Shown here: positions 1 through 12,910 of the stretch, in pieces | Layout of the letters: every line of letters starts with the position of its first letter | Numbering within the stretch: position 1 is the stretch's first letter | Assembly: GCA_019359885.1 (NCBI GenBank) | Contig: JAHBCN010002209.1 | Span: 1-64,000 of the forward strand | Direction: 5' to 3' | Length of the DNA: 64,000 nt | DNA from: Listronotus oregonensis | Lineage: Eukaryota > Arthropoda > Insecta > Coleoptera > Curculionidae | The notes under the pieces: model-generated | What the model saw: the letters and a program-made list of their open reading frames with translations, nothing else | Told to the model about the DNA's origin: nothing | The model's database searches: none | Program-made: the position numbers and the translations under genes

Positions 1-59
1 AGTCAAATCAAGGACCACCTCACTTCCAAAATTCTGTCATTTTCCACCCCATTCACTAA

Positions 60-275
60 TTTTTCAGCTCTGAATTTTGACAGCTGTGACGTATCCACAA
101 GCGCACGTGATATTGTTTTGTTTCCATAGCCGCCTACTCACAGATTTTTTTCTCGATCGTAGAAAGCGCGAAAAAAATCCCTTTTTCGTCGGTTTCGGCC
201 GAAATGACAGCGCGACAAAAACTACAAACAAAACAATCGAAAAAAGATGCGTAAATTCGCGCTGAGCCTACTACG
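60..275 (+). promoter_or_regulatory. Candidate promoter / 5'UTR block
   Basis: This stretch is clearly richer in G, C and CpG than the surrounding AT-rich DNA. It holds a CRE-like TGACGTA (87-93) and a CACGTG E-box (104-109), and it lies directly upstream of an open frame that ends at a consensus splice donor. That pattern fits a housekeeping-type insect promoter and 5'UTR. No TATA box or initiator could be fixed, so the transcription start is not placed. Assignment is by composition and context only. Confidence 0.35.
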
Positions 276-433
276 ATGGCAAAGTGCATGTGTGCGTCTC
301 GCAATGCATTCGAAATTGCAACGAGCTTGCATCAAGGCGGCCTTGCTTTGATTCACGGCCTACCCCGATTGAAAAAGGCGGTTTTTTACTGCGAGAGGGG
401 GATTTTTCAAGGGTACGAAATGCAGAATGATGT
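276..433 (+). CDS. Candidate first coding exon of a rightward gene
   Basis: An ATG at 276 opens a frame of 53 codons beginning MAKCMCASRN and ending MQNDV before a TAA at 435. The stop sits inside a consensus splice donor: exon ...GATGT followed by GTAAGT (434-439), so splicing at 433/434 would skip it. The composition (moderate GC, CpG kept) differs from nearby DNA, and it follows the promoter-like block at 60-275. I do not recognise the peptide; it shows no signal peptide or known motif. The acceptor exon was not found in the window, so the next exon is either far away or not recognisable. It could instead be a noncoding first exon with chance openness. Confidence 0.3.
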
Positions 434-439
434 GTAAGT

Positions 440-1878
<1,439 letters not shown>

Positions 1879-2069
1879 GGCACAGTTGTACAATGGCAGC
1901 TGAAGCTGTTGTTCAGTTGAACTTTACTGGTATTGCCCATTAAAAATACATTGCTGTCAAGTCAAGTAAATGCCAGAAGTGACAGCAACAAAATTTTAAA
2001 TGGTTAGGTTGAAGTACCAGTAGAGTTTAACTAAACCATAACTTAAGTTGCGATTGTACAACCTGGGCC
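1879..2069. mobile_element. PIF/Harbinger-like MITE with TAA target-site duplication
   Basis: A 191-bp foldback. The left end reads GGCACAGTTGTACAAT and the right end is the complement of GGCCCAGGTTGTACAAT. The arms stay similar for about 60 bp, through ACTTTACTGGT on the left and ACCAGTAGAGT on the right. TAA is present directly outside both ends (1876-1878 and 2070-2072). A 3-bp TWA duplication with GG-start inverted ends is the usual signature of PIF/Harbinger-derived MITEs. No coding capacity. Confidence 0.65.
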
Positions 2070-2072
2070 TAA

Positions 2073-2836
2073 CAGTTTATTGTAAGTGAAAATCTTCCTG
2101 TCAAACTTTTAGTTCGTTCAATGTCATTATTTTTAATTTCATAGTTTTTTATAGGTGTGAAATTTTCCTACCGAATCTCTCAGGGGGAAAATTTTTCTCG
2201 TACACAAAATTACTCCTCCTTACTTCACGATATGGGACAATAAACGCATAAATTTACCTCTCTGGATAAGCGCCGTACATTACAGAACAGTCCTTTTTAC
2301 ATATACGGCGTAAACGTAGTCATTGATACGTTTGTTTAGATTCGGGGGTCTTTGACACTTTGGCCCAGAAAAAATCCTGCTGATGTGCTAAAAATGCCCG
2401 CAGGTTTATCACGGTTTTTACACGTCAAGGCCGCGACTTGCAGGAATTTTAAAATGTTGTGTGTGGTCGCGGATTTGATTTCGGTGGGAAAAAATGTAAA
2501 GTTGGGTGTTCTTGAAAAGATAATTAGTCAGAGTTAGTTTTATTTGTCAATCTAATAAGGTGAAGTTAGTTAGGGCGTATTAAGAAGGCACTTAAAGATT
2601 TGCAAGTTGGGACGGAAATAATTATGTAGATAGCTAGTTCCCTAGTACCCTAAATGTCACATTTTTTTGCTTAGAAAAGGGTTTAAAATAACAGAAGTAT
2701 TATTATTGCTGTTTGCAACGATACTAGTTTTTTGTATATTTTTTGCACAGGCAGACCCATTGCAAATTAATTTTTAGGGACTCGCCTTTTCATCAGAAAA
2801 TATTGAAAAGACCTTGGTAATGGAGTATACATTATA
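2073..2836. other. No gene recognised
   Basis: AT-rich sequence with one 61-codon open frame (2352-2537, plus) that has no recognisable domain. The interval 2160-2480 is slightly more GC-rich. Nothing supported. Confidence 0.4.
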
Positions 2837-2970
<134 letters not shown>

Positions 2971-2971
2971 A

Positions 2972-3711
2972 CAGTATGTCCGTGGATGCAGTTAACAAGA
3001 GAACAAATGGACCAAAAATTGAAAGATACGAAAAAAAGTCATTTTTTGATAAAAAAATTCTGCTTGTCAAAAAATATGAACTACAATAAGAAAATAGATT
3101 GTTATCATACAGGGCGTCTCAAAAATGCAAAAACATAAAATCAAACAAGAACAAACAGTCGTTTTTTGGCCTTTTAACGTGACATGATTAATAAAAAAAC
3201 TTGCTCCAAATTTATTTCTAATCTTGATTCCAAACTTACTAATTGATTTACAAAAATAAAAAAAAATCAACATTTTTGCGGGTACGCATTTTATATTTAC
3301 ATTTTTTTTACATTTTACATTTTTTTCATTGTATATTTATTTTTATTAAGGTTTAGTAATAAAAAAGTATTATTCTAGTAAAAGTCGTAAAATGCGTACT
3401 TGCAAAAATGTTGATTTTTAAAAAAAATTCCTAAATTCAAATTTTCTTAAGCAAGTTCAGAATCAGGTTAAGAAGTAAATTTGGAGCAAGTTTTTTATTT
3501 ATTATTTTACTTTAAAAAGCCAAAAAATGACTGTTTGCTCTTGTTCGATTTTATGTTTTTGCATTTTTAAGATGTATAATAAAAATATATTTTCTTATTG
3601 TGGTTCAAATTTTTTCGACAAGCAAAATTTTTTATCAAGAATGACTTTTTTTTGTATCTTTCAATTTTAGGTTCATTTGTCCTCTTGTTAACTGCATCCG
3701 CGGACATACTG
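2972..3711. mobile_element. Foldback (long-TIR) Tc1/mariner-type MITE
   Basis: A 740-bp inverted repeat. The left end CAGTATGTCCGTGGATGCAG and the right end, complement of CAGTATGTCCGCGGATGCAG, differ by one base. The arms (about 2972-3300 and 3380-3711) remain alignable along their whole length with scattered indels; the centre is about 75 bp of A/T. TA lies directly outside both ends. CAGT-start ends and TA duplication are typical of Tc1/mariner-derived non-autonomous elements. Open frames inside are inverted-repeat artefacts. Confidence 0.85.
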
Positions 3712-3713
3712 TA

Positions 3714-5327
3714 TATATACCTTTTCAATTAACTTTTATTTCTATTTTTATAAGATTTTAATAAAAATAATAATGTTATTATGGAATTTAAAAATAATTT
3801 CATAATTTATTTAATATTTTTATAAATCTTTTTAAGGTTTTAGTTACTATTATTGCAAGAACAGACTAGCTCTTCAAAATATATTAAAAAATGTAATCTT
3901 CTAAAAATAATATATAAACATCTTTATTCTGAAGAAAAGCCAAATATTTTTTTCTTTAAACTGCAATTAACCTAAGGTTTTTGGTACTGTTTTTGTTTAA
4001 AGATAAAATTATTTCTAAATGGATTTTTTTCTATAAAATATTAATACCTATTTAACATAATTAATGTATATTAAATTTTATTTAAAGAAAAAACAATTAT
4101 TATAAGTAAAAAAGTAAATGTGCCTCCGGTTTTACCTGATTTACATATACGAGACTAATAAAAACCGTACGAAATCGGTAAAATTCAAAATGGCGGACGC
4201 GTGCAAACGTCGCAAATTTTTCTCGGAAGTACGCTTTGTTTTATGTACGGTGGCAATTTTCTTCAGAGCCGCTGAGTTTAAGGAAACTTTATAAGACGAT
4301 AATTTTGTTTTCTAATATAGAAGATATTGACATGCGATATGATGAAATTACATTTCAAACTTATAATTTGAAAATTTTTAGCTAATAATGGCCGACGATC
4401 ACGCCATTCGGCCGCATTTTTCGCCAGCTACAGAAATCTTTTGGAGTTTTCGCAATTTCGGATTTTTTGTACCGTACAAGTTTTTTTTAAAATTTCACAA
4501 AGAGTTAAGTTTAAGAATTAACATACTGTGGATCTTAAAGAAAGTAATATACAGTGTCTAACTTGGGACTTGGAAATTTGAAGGGGGTTATCCAACTCGG
4601 ACCCAAAAGATCAGGTAGTAGGATTTTAATGCAATTTAAAAAATGCCTAACTCGGCCCGACGTGCAATAAAACCTTCTCGAAATTGGGACTAATGAGATT
4701 ATGGGGTTTACCACGAAGCATAGAAATACAAGGAGTCCGAACGATATAGGCTTAACGAAATTTGTGAACACGAAGCATGGGACAGAATTTTATCGGCAGA
4801 GGGCGCTACTTTTCCGGACGTACTCATTTAAAGTGTTGCGCGGGAAGTATCATTTTGTTTCTTGGATGTTAATAAATACAATTATTTATAAAATAGAATT
4901 ATATGATTGATAAACAAAATGAAAAAAAGTATGTAAAATATAATTTAACATTTTTTTGTAAATAAAACAGAATATTTTACTTTACTAACAAATATATTTG
5001 AAAATAAATAAAATTATGCGACTAAGTAAACAATCATAATCAAATTCAATTATTTACCAATGAAAAACTTACAATTATATTTTTCAGAAGTTACAATTAC
5101 AAAATTATTGTGAAAAATCTATACTTCGTGTTTGAGTATATGAAAATAAACCCAGATAATAGTACACTTTTTTGTCACTCGTGGCGCTAAAACTGAAAAC
5201 GTACCGTTACTATTATTATTATTACTCTTAAAAATACATTATAGACGTGGGTGATAAATTAAAAAAATAATCTAATAAAAGAAAAATAATTGTTAATTGT
5301 TTCCGAATTTTTAATTGATTAATTAAA
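3714..5327. other. No gene recognised
   Basis: Mostly AT-rich. Two short GC-richer patches occur: 4160-4260 and 4385-4460. Open frames of 69-78 codons around 4535-4910 lie on opposite strands over the same bases and show no domain. Nothing else supported. Confidence 0.4.
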
Positions 5328-5403
5328 ATGGGTCGATGCTGTACATTTCTGGTGCATGAATGGTCGAAAAGGTAGTGAAAAAGCATTATTCAAAGCACCG
5401 AAA
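5328..5403 (+). pseudogene. Candidate THAP-domain first exon, frameshifted
   Basis: An ATG at 5328 starts MGRCC, and a second frame continues WCMNGRKGSEKALFKAPK up to a GTAAGT donor at 5404. Read with one small frameshift, the pair gives the Cys-x(2-4)-Cys start and the F-K-x-P-K stretch of the THAP zinc-binding domain. The exon would end at the point where many insect THAP exons end. A plausible acceptor (TTTATTTAG) lies at 5533-5541, but the next frame is not recognisably THAP. Either a decayed transposon-borne THAP or a host gene broken by a sequencing indel. Confidence 0.35.
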
Positions 5404-6387
5404 GTAAGTAACCTTAAGAGTGCATTTACGCTACACCTTAGGGGTCGGGCGAAAGGACGCGGAGACGGTGGGCGGAGACTAACAAACTCCCACTACCACA
5501 ATTTTCGTATAGCCGCATTAAAAATATTATATTTTATTTAGGTTCTTCCAAATTCGGTGTATCGATGCGATGTTGTTTCCGATTGGAAGCCTACAGGAGA
5601 TAACGTTTTTCGGTAACTATTTTTCACTTAAATGACATAAATTATACACCATTTTAAAGGTAAGGAAATAATCTATGCCTCTGTGAACGGATTTTTGAAA
5701 TATAAGTCGAGTTAAGAGAAAATAGTATCTAAACATAACCGATTTTAGGGTGACTTTCACCCAAGGAAATATTAAAAACTAAATTCAAATTTAAAAAACT
5801 ATTACAGCAGAAGCCTAGATTTAAGTGTTGGCTTTCATATAGTTTTTGAAAATTATCGATAACTTATACCGTTTTTGAGAAAAACATTATGCCCCGAACC
5901 CCAAATTGGATCCAATTTTCGCGGCGCGAATGGACTCTTAAAAATATTTGTAAATAATTCAAAGTACAACCTAAAATATCGCTTGGCGAAAATTCCTGTT
6001 TGCAGAAATTTTCTTTATCAAACTTTTTATATCATTTCTCTATTAAAATTTTCTTCGTTACATTTCATGTTGCAAAATACACAACGCCGGTTGATAATAA
6101 ATCTTTTTTAATATTAAGTTCTGAAATTAATTTTCTCCAAAGAAAAAGGAATTCTTAGATATTTTATATTGGATGTTTTTCATTTAGGAGCGCAATGTCG
6201 TGTTTTGCAGATTTTAAAATAAAGAAAACTATTTTTAATTTAACCATGAAAATAAATTTAACTTTTTTCGGTGTAGTTTTCTTTTGTTTTATTGGAATAA
6301 TTTTTGAACAAAAACCTTGGGAAAATAAGAAAATGTGAAAATTTTTCTATTTATAAATAAGTTAACTCTTCCTTCTAACAATAGATC
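5404..6387. other. Intron-like stretch and unrecognised sequence
   Basis: The interval 5404-5541 is bounded by GTAAGT and a pyrimidine-rich TTTAG and would be the intron of the preceding THAP candidate; 5542-5612 is the possible second exon. From 5613 to 6387 the DNA is AT-rich, with a 78-codon open frame at 5875-6111 that I do not recognise. Confidence 0.3.
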
Positions 6388-7523
6388 TATATCTTTTCTT
6401 TCAGTTGTTTGTAAGGTAATGGAAAAATTCATATACTTTTAAATCTTAAAGTGCTTGGAAAAACACAAAATTTTACATGACAGAAAGTATGGATTCCATC
6501 ATAGAAGATGCACAGCTGATCTTATTACCTTTATCTTACACCACTGGAACAAGACCCTTAAATATCTTGGTGAATCCCAGATCGTTGCTCTTGACAAAGC
6601 TTTTGATCAGGTCTGGCATGATGGGCTTCTTAACAAACTTCCTTCTTACGGTCTTCCACCTAAGCTTTGCTCTTGGCTTTCCAGTTTCCTTTCTAATCGA
6701 CGTATACCGTTATTGTAGATGGTCATTCTTCCAGCTTTTACCAAATTAATGCTGGGGTGCCCCAGGGCTCAGTACTGACACCAACTCTGTTTCTTCTTCA
6801 CATCAACGATCTTCAATCAAACCCATTTATAGTTTTTCTGACAATAGTACCCTTCACTCTGATATTTAATTTTTCAAACCAGCCTTTAGGCCTGATTTGA
6901 AAAATAGGCGCGGGTCAATGCAAATAATCTTGGACTGGAGCTTCAAAAATATTGTTCAATTTAGTGCCTCCAATACACAGTCATGTTTGTTATCGCCAAA
7001 AAGTCTGCCAAGGTTGATCCATTACATTACTAACACATTACATCCATAGCCTCAGCAGCTTTAAGAAAACCTTTTTACTCAGAAATCCAATCTGTATACT
7101 CGGTATGTATCCCGAATCAGAGCCTCTCAACTCTTGCATTTTTGATTCCATTTAACAAAGAGTAATTGGTCTTATTAATGATCTCACGCTTACAGAAAAG
7201 CGTCACTCTCTTTCACACTGACGGGCCGTAAGGGATCTGTCACTCTTTTATAGGTATTTTTACGGCTTCTGCTCTGTAAAGTTGGCCAGAATAATTCCTC
7301 CTCTGGCAGCTCGTAACCAAGCAACACGTACTACCACTTTTATACATACTTTTAAAGTACAACTTGTGAAGCTCTGAACGTCGCATTTTCATCGTTCCTT
7401 TTTCCCTAGAGTGTCCAGACTGTGGACCGCAGAAGTTTTTCCTTCTTTTCCAAATCTCCAGATATTGAAGTCCGTGGGAATAAACTCGATCTTCCCACAC
7501 TTAAGACACCCACGGTACGTTAG
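6388..7523 (+). mobile_element. Degenerate CR1/jockey-like non-LTR retrotransposon (RT to C-terminus)
   Basis: Reverse transcriptase fragments can be followed in order. SVVCKVMEKFIY lies near 6405, HDRKYGFHHRRCTADLITF at about 6478-6530, and the catalytic-D block ALDKAFDQVWHDGLL around 6590-6630. INAGVPQGSVLTPTLFLLH follows at about 6748-6800. The expected YADD box near 6830 is degraded to SDN-like residues. After a deleted stretch the typical C-terminus reappears (LWTVLPEVFPSFPNLQIFKS, about 7415-7470) and ends at TAG 7521-7523. Multiple frameshifts and stops make it non-functional. The 5' end, endonuclease and ORF1 are missing. Confidence 0.8.
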
Positions 7524-8230
7524 TATTTAGGCCTTAAGCCTTCGTAGACTATCCCAGGATAAAAAATATGTAATTTTATTGTTTGGTCATTAATAGCATT
7601 TTTTATTTACAGATAATTGCTTTTAAATAGTTTGGTTTTAATAGGTTGGAACATACCTATTTATATAATTTAACTAAAAAGTAAATAATTTTGTGACTAA
7701 TTTAATCATCTACTTTTGTAAATATCCTTGGACCTAACTGACGTTCCTATTAAGCTTTTTAAAAAGACCTTAATCACAATAAACCCTTTAAAAGAATTAA
7801 AATAATACCGAAATTTAAAAAGGAGCCAAAAAAAGATTAAATCATCCCCGATAACACTTTTATTTAATACTTGCCAAATAAAATCCAATTTTTTTACACT
7901 CGGATAATTTTTAATTTCTGCCCTTGTTCAAATAGAAGGGCGCGAAATTCATTTTTTCGCCCTGCGGGGTTATTTGCTTTAACACCCCGTTTAAACGGGG
8001 ATTAAAGTTGGATTTCGGAGATTTATAAAAATTATAAGATTCAAACAGTAACAAAATCTAAGAGCTGTTGTTACAGTGCTTCCATAATAGGTTACCTATG
8101 TTGATATCGAAATAAATTCTATTGGCAAGGAGCGGAACAGCTGAACCGATTAGAGCGCTCGCTGTGGTCAAATTTTTGTTAAATCATGGTTGATTTAAAT
8201 ATAAACAATTAGATAAAAATATTAAAAATA
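7524..8230. other. No gene recognised; perfect 16-bp palindrome
   Basis: AT-rich flank of the LINE remnant. CCCCGTTTAAACGGGG at about 7985-8000 is a perfect palindrome. The stretch 8080-8230 leads into a THAP fragment and may be its former promoter or 5' leader. Nothing coding supported. Confidence 0.35.
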
Positions 8231-8370
8231 GTGGATAATAGTTGTTGTGTAGTTGAATGTAAGGATACTGGCAGAAATAGTAACTGCAACTTTCATAAAT
8301 TTCCAACTGCTAGTTAAAAATTAGAAAAAATGATAAATGTACGAAAACAAAAGGTGTTGAATTCAAATTT
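8231..8370 (+). pseudogene. THAP-domain N-terminal fragment, decayed
   Basis: The frame from 8231 reads VDNSCCVVECKDTGRNSNCN, then FHKFPTAS and a stop at 8315-8317. Beyond it, residues such as RKQKVLNSNFPL continue the pattern. The CC-x3-C zinc pair followed by F-x-K-F-P is the start of a THAP domain. The start codon appears as GTG where ATG would be expected, and the conserved Trp region is interrupted, so this is a pseudogene. THAP domains occur in P-element transposases and in many host DNA-binding proteins; a transposon origin is likelier here given the surroundings. Confidence 0.5.
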
Positions 8371-8994
8371 CCCGCTTAGCCGAATGACTTTTGGGTTTCG
8401 ACGAACAACGTTGGAATTTAACGTAACAAGAAGAAAAACTTACTCGTTTCTTGCCGTGTACCGTTTGTTCCTGACTTTTTTTGAAGTTTTTTAATGATTT
8501 GCGAGTTTAAAAAAACAAAAAGGTCCTTTTTATTAGACTAAGTAGTCAAGGAGAGACTGCAAAACTGACATTAGTATCTGTGTAGTCTTCTGTGGTTGTG
8601 AATAGAGAAAGTGGCTATAAAACCTTCAATTAAGTAAAGTATATATTAGTGTTAAGTATATTGAAAAAGCCCTAGACTCGTAAGTTTGTCGGGTGATTTT
8701 TAAATTATCGGGCCAATTGCCGATTTTTATAGGGGCCCGCTGGTTTTTTAGTTATGGCGTCCCACTGACATAACCTCAAAATTCCATAAATTTCCGCCGA
8801 TTTACATCAAATTTAGCATGTTTTACGCAGCCGACAGATGTCGTTTTCATCGCTCACTGTGTCAATTAGATGTCAGTATAGTAATCACCCTATTATTATT
8901 TGAGTAGAGACTTGCCACAAAAGTATAATAAAATTGATTTTCGTAAAACGTCATTTTTCTAATAAATTATCATTAGGTTTTAACACATAATTAA
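8371..8994. other. No gene recognised
   Basis: AT-rich DNA between the THAP fragment and the DUF4817-type fragment. The first 100 bases may still belong to the decayed THAP gene. No motif, repeat or open frame supported. Confidence 0.4.
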
Positions 8995-9267
8995 ATGTTT
9001 ATTTCTAATCAAGGATTAGAAACTTTCATAGAAGAAGTAATGCGTGGATTCCGTCGTCAATTTGGAAACAACAATAGTGCTAATGCACCAAACCGTAAGT
9101 ATATCATCACTGTCAGTTCTGTCCAAAATTTGAAGAAATCTGGACGACGAAGAACAATTCGAACTGCTGAAGAGTTCCGGCGAATACATCAGGTTTTATT
9201 TTATCAAGTCATGAATAATTTCTTGCCTAATCGTGAAAAGTGCAAAGAAGTTGATGGCGGCACTTAA
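8995..9267 (+). pseudogene. DUF4817-type transposase N-terminal (HTH) fragment
   Basis: The frame contains VMRGFRRQFGNNN, then APNRKYI and VQNLKKSGRRRTIRTAEEFR. This order (FRR-x-F, APxR-x-I, V-x-N-L/F-x-x-x-G, then R-x-R-T-x-R-T-x-E) is the N-terminal helix-turn-helix of DUF4817-bearing, IS630/Tc1-like transposases that are abundant in insects. The C-terminal DDE half is absent here. A similar C-terminal half lies far away at 60005-60385 on the other strand. No intact gene. Confidence 0.5.
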
Positions 9268-10583
9268 AAGACGTGATGTTTAAAAGATAGGATAAGTCGT
9301 ATGTTACAATAAATCCCAAAGAGTAACTTGAAATTAAGTGTGACAAAGTGTTTGTTTTGTTAAGTCTTAACAATTTTATTAGGCTATTTAAATGGGTAGT
9401 CGATTATGGAGAACACTGTAGAACTTGAAAGGAGCTGAAATGGTTTTGGTGGGCAGTAGATTACCAGACCATCTGCAAAACATGTTTTTATTCAAATTTA
9501 AAGCGAAAAAATCTTAGCATTTATGCACTAGGTTTATTAGTATTTTTCAAAGTAAATGTAGACTTTTCCAGACTTCTTTACCCGAGAGTCTCTTGAGGTC
9601 TCTCGTCTTTTGTCGAGAGAGCTAGCAAGCAAGGTTATAAAATAAAAACTCTGATACGGTAAATTTGCTACTAATAAGCTTTTTTTCTCGACTCAACTTT
9701 GCATTCCCCAATAAATCCTAAAATAAGCATATTTTTTAGTATCATTTGATTTATTTTAAAATTTTAAATAAAAAACGTATCTTCCGCTTTTTAAAAATAT
9801 ATTTACTTTAATAAAAACACCTCTGAAAACCAAAAACACTTGTCGAAGCTTAAAAGGTAAAAGAAAAACTCTCGGAAAAACTTTCCCACCGCTTTTAAAA
9901 CTCCCGTTTTCACAAAAGAAAATAAGAATTTATTTTTAAGTGGTTTGAAAGAGATAAAAGAATGGAGGCACTTAGTGGTAATTCACTTAGAAAACATTTT
10001 CTTTAACTCTTTGGTATTAAAAAGTTGTCGAAGTCGTCCAATAACTGAGAAAAATTAGGGAAAACGGAAAAAAGAATAAAGGAAAAAAGGAAAGTTTATT
10101 TGTGAAACATTAAGTGTTGTTTCGTTGGGAGATTATTGAGTTTGTTGAGAGTAGGCAAAGAGTTTTCTAATTTTATTAGATGTATATAAGGTGTTTGTAC
10201 TACAAAACGTGGTACATCTTTGGGACAGCTCGGTAGACAGCTGTCAAGGGCTGAAATGTAGCTTTAGTGTTTCTTTATTACATACCTGTTTGTACAATGA
10301 GTTTCGTCAATAGATAAAAATTAATATATAGGGTTCAATGTTTTTTTTTCTAAGAATGGTAGTACTTTTTGGTGAACACGTGCGAAGCTTTATGTAGATC
10401 TGTAACGCCTTCGTTTATTAACAGCTACTCAAAGTTGGAGTGTCACAGTGTTTTTTATAATGAAAACAAATCGGTATCGTGCAAGTTATAAAATTCTTAT
10501 TTTTGGACGGTGTAGCGCTAAAATAAATATATCAACAATTGTTAAAAGTGTATAACAACTCTACAACTTTAATTAGAATATAG
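9268..10583. other. No gene recognised
   Basis: AT-rich. The interval 10190-10500 has slightly higher GC and could be the 5' flank or terminal repeat of the mariner that follows, but no terminal inverted repeat could be fixed. Nothing else supported. Confidence 0.4.
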
Positions 10584-10738
10584 TGAAAGACGTCCAAAAA
10601 GTACAACACCCGAATTGCTAGCAAAAACAGATGACGTGGTTTTGGAAGATCATCGGTTAAACAAGAAAGATTTGGTAGAAGGGATTTCATTAGGCATTGT
10701 GGGTAGTACTTGGGCTAAAGTTCTGGGTTTTGGAAATA

Positions 10739-11675
10739 GTCCAGTAACTAAAGACCTGAAAGTACCCAAACCTGTAGATAAATCTGTACAGTTTTCATTT
10801 GTGGCGCAATTTTTAGGTCTTTGCAGAAGCTTTCGAGCGAGAAAAAGTTTATCACGATTCCGATGTGGGAACCCGCTGAAAATAGCCCCCAAAGTCCAAA
10901 AATGAGTTTTCCGCGAATATCTGCCAAAATATGCGAATTGGAGAATTTTTGTTCAAAACAAAAATGAAGATCACCTCGAAATCTACAAAAATTGTCCTTA
11001 CCATTTTTTTCGCAACATCAATATTTTTCGCAAAAACGGCCGTCGAAAAATCTATAACATTTCACGCTGGATATATGTGGCTAAACGGCTAAAAATGCAG
11101 ATTGAACACTTGCTAAGGTCTCATTATAAAAAAGAAATGTTAATAACAAACAGTTTTTCCAAAAAATATCAATAAATTAATGGGATAATCTCAACATATT
11201 GTAAAAAAACTTAGAAGCTTGCTTTAAAGCTTTTTTTAATATTCCAGAAAAATCAGAATGGACCCAAACTCTAATGCAATGATAGGTACGAGTTTTTCCA
11301 TTTTAATGAACTTTGAATGTTTAGAAAATGTGCATTATTGCCCGAGTAATGGAACAATTCGTCCGCCCGCTTATAAGTGAATCCATGAAGATAGCGACAT
11401 TCTAGCAGTAGAGCGGCAGCGAAATGAGGGACTTGGGTCCCGTTATCTCGAAAACTATTGATTTTCAAAAAAATTATAAGACTTTGAGATCACGATTTCT
11501 TTTTGTCCACAAAACTCCAACTCATATTTTGCAGATTAGCGAAACCATTTTTCGGCTCGAGGGGTCATTTTCAGCCCCTTCCAACTGTTTTGAAAAATTT
11601 TACGTCATCCGAAGACCAGAATTGCCAGTATGAAAACTGACAGATTTATTTACAGCTTGTCCCTTTTTATTGGAC
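10739..11675 (+). mobile_element. R element copy 1 (long-TIR, TA-flanked), nested in mariner
   Basis: The element begins GTCCAGTAACTAAAGACCTG and ends TTATTGGAC, with TA on both sides (10737-10738, 11676-11677). The right 250-300 bp is the inverted complement of the left (shared features include CTGTACAG, GTGGCGCAAT, AGGTCTT, CTTTCGAGCG, GGGCTGAAAAT and ATCTGCCAAAATATG). The unique centre carries GCCCGAGTAATGGAACAATT and GGTCCCGTTATCTCGAAAAC. It has no transposase and is a non-autonomous element. The mariner reading frame continues directly across the insertion once the element and one TA are removed. This copy has many small deletions, mostly in homopolymers. Confidence 0.85.
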
Positions 11676-11985
11676 TAAAAGCTGTGTGTATAATGGGTTA
11701 CCAATGGAACAAAAACATATTCCAATGCGACTTTCTGAGCAGCAGTTCATGGGTTTTAGAGAAAATAAAAAGACTTTTTGCGCTCATCACTATGCACAAG
11801 ACTATCTTTATATTTTTGTAGAAAAAAAAGTAGGACTGGAATGTTACCTAATATATTCCACGTTTTCCTCGCCGGGAAAGAATAAAGCTCTAGCGGAGGA
11901 AAAATGAAACTTCGTGCCTACACCTCAAGTAATTTCGGATTTACAGAAGTTTGAAGAAAAAGTCATTTTTTTATACCTATCGCAT
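11346..11985 (+). repeat. Local duplication, first copy (R 3' half plus mariner middle)
   Basis: This segment, starting TAATGGAACAATTCGTCC and ending near AAGTCATTTTTTT, is repeated at 12197-12910. It spans the right half of R copy 1, the R/mariner junction and about 300 bp of mariner. The two copies share the junction exactly, so the duplication followed the insertion. Copy one is shorter by many single-base losses, for example GGG versus GGGG and TT versus TTTT. Confidence 0.85.
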
Positions 11986-12196
11986 ATAGCTACTTCCATA
12001 CAATTTACGACGATGATGATGTTGGGTTTATTTTACTTTGATAAAACAATTTAACTGATGAGGTGCATATTATATTGCTGCTTTGCTTAGCGATGCTGCT
12101 GCAGAATGCTGCTTAGGTGGGAATGGTGTGTGAAAAAATGCTGTAAACGCTGTGCCGCGTCGCGCTGTGAAGCGCTGCTTAGATGGGAATCGGCCT
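11986..12196. other. Spacer between duplicates, ends in MITE-like terminus
   Basis: Contains GCTGCTT repeats and finishes GATGGGAATCGGCCTTAA at about 12186-12198. The GC-rich, self-similar end with TTAA resembles a MITE terminus. The matching opposite end was not found, so this is a partial or coincidental match. Confidence 0.25.
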
Positions 12197-12910
12197 TAAT
12201 GGAACAATTCGTCCGCCCGCTTATAAGTGAATCCATGAAGATAGCGACATTCTAGCAGTAGAGCGGCAGCTGAAATGAGGGGACTTTTGGGTCCCGTTAT
12301 CTCGAAAACTATTGATTTTTCAAAAAAAATTATAAGGACCATTTTTGCAGACTAAAAGGCGATCTTCAATTTTTGTCCACAAAAATTCTCCAACTCACAT
12401 ATTTTGGCAGATATTAGCGGGAAACCCATTTTTCGGGCCTCGAGGGGTCATTTTCAGCCCCTTCTCAACTGTTAATAATGATAAACTATTTTTCACTCGA
12501 AAGCATCCCCGAAGACCTAAGAATTGCGCCAGAAGGGAAAACTGTACAGATTTATTTACAGCTTTGTCCCTTTATTTATTGGACTAAAAGCTGTGTGTAT
12601 AATGGGTTACCAATGGAACAAAAACATATTCCAATGCGACTTTCTGAGCAGCAGTTCATGGGTTTTAGAGAAAATAAAAAGACTTTTTTGCGCTCATCAC
12701 TATGCACAAGACTATCTTTATATTTTTGTAACAAAAAAACAAGCTAAGGAGTCTAGGAATGTTACCTAATATATTACCACGTTTTCCTCCGCCGGCGGAA
12801 AAGTGAAAACTAAAGCTCTAGCGGAGGAAAAATGAAACTTCGCGGTCGCCTACACACTCAAGTAATGACGGATTTACAGAAGTTTGAAGAAAAAAGTCAT
12901 TTTTTTCATC
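12197..12910 (+). repeat. Local duplication, second copy (includes partial R copy 2)
   Basis: Second copy of 11346-11985. 12197-12584 is the right half of an R element ending TTATTGGAC followed by TA (12585-12586), and 12587-12910 is mariner sequence. This version is longer and looks less damaged than the first copy: the homopolymers match those of the other R elements in the window. Confidence 0.85.

Noticed and set aside
4795..4812. CTCF-like GCAGAGGGCGCTAC motif
   Set aside because: A single partial match in unannotated DNA, without strand or neighbour support.
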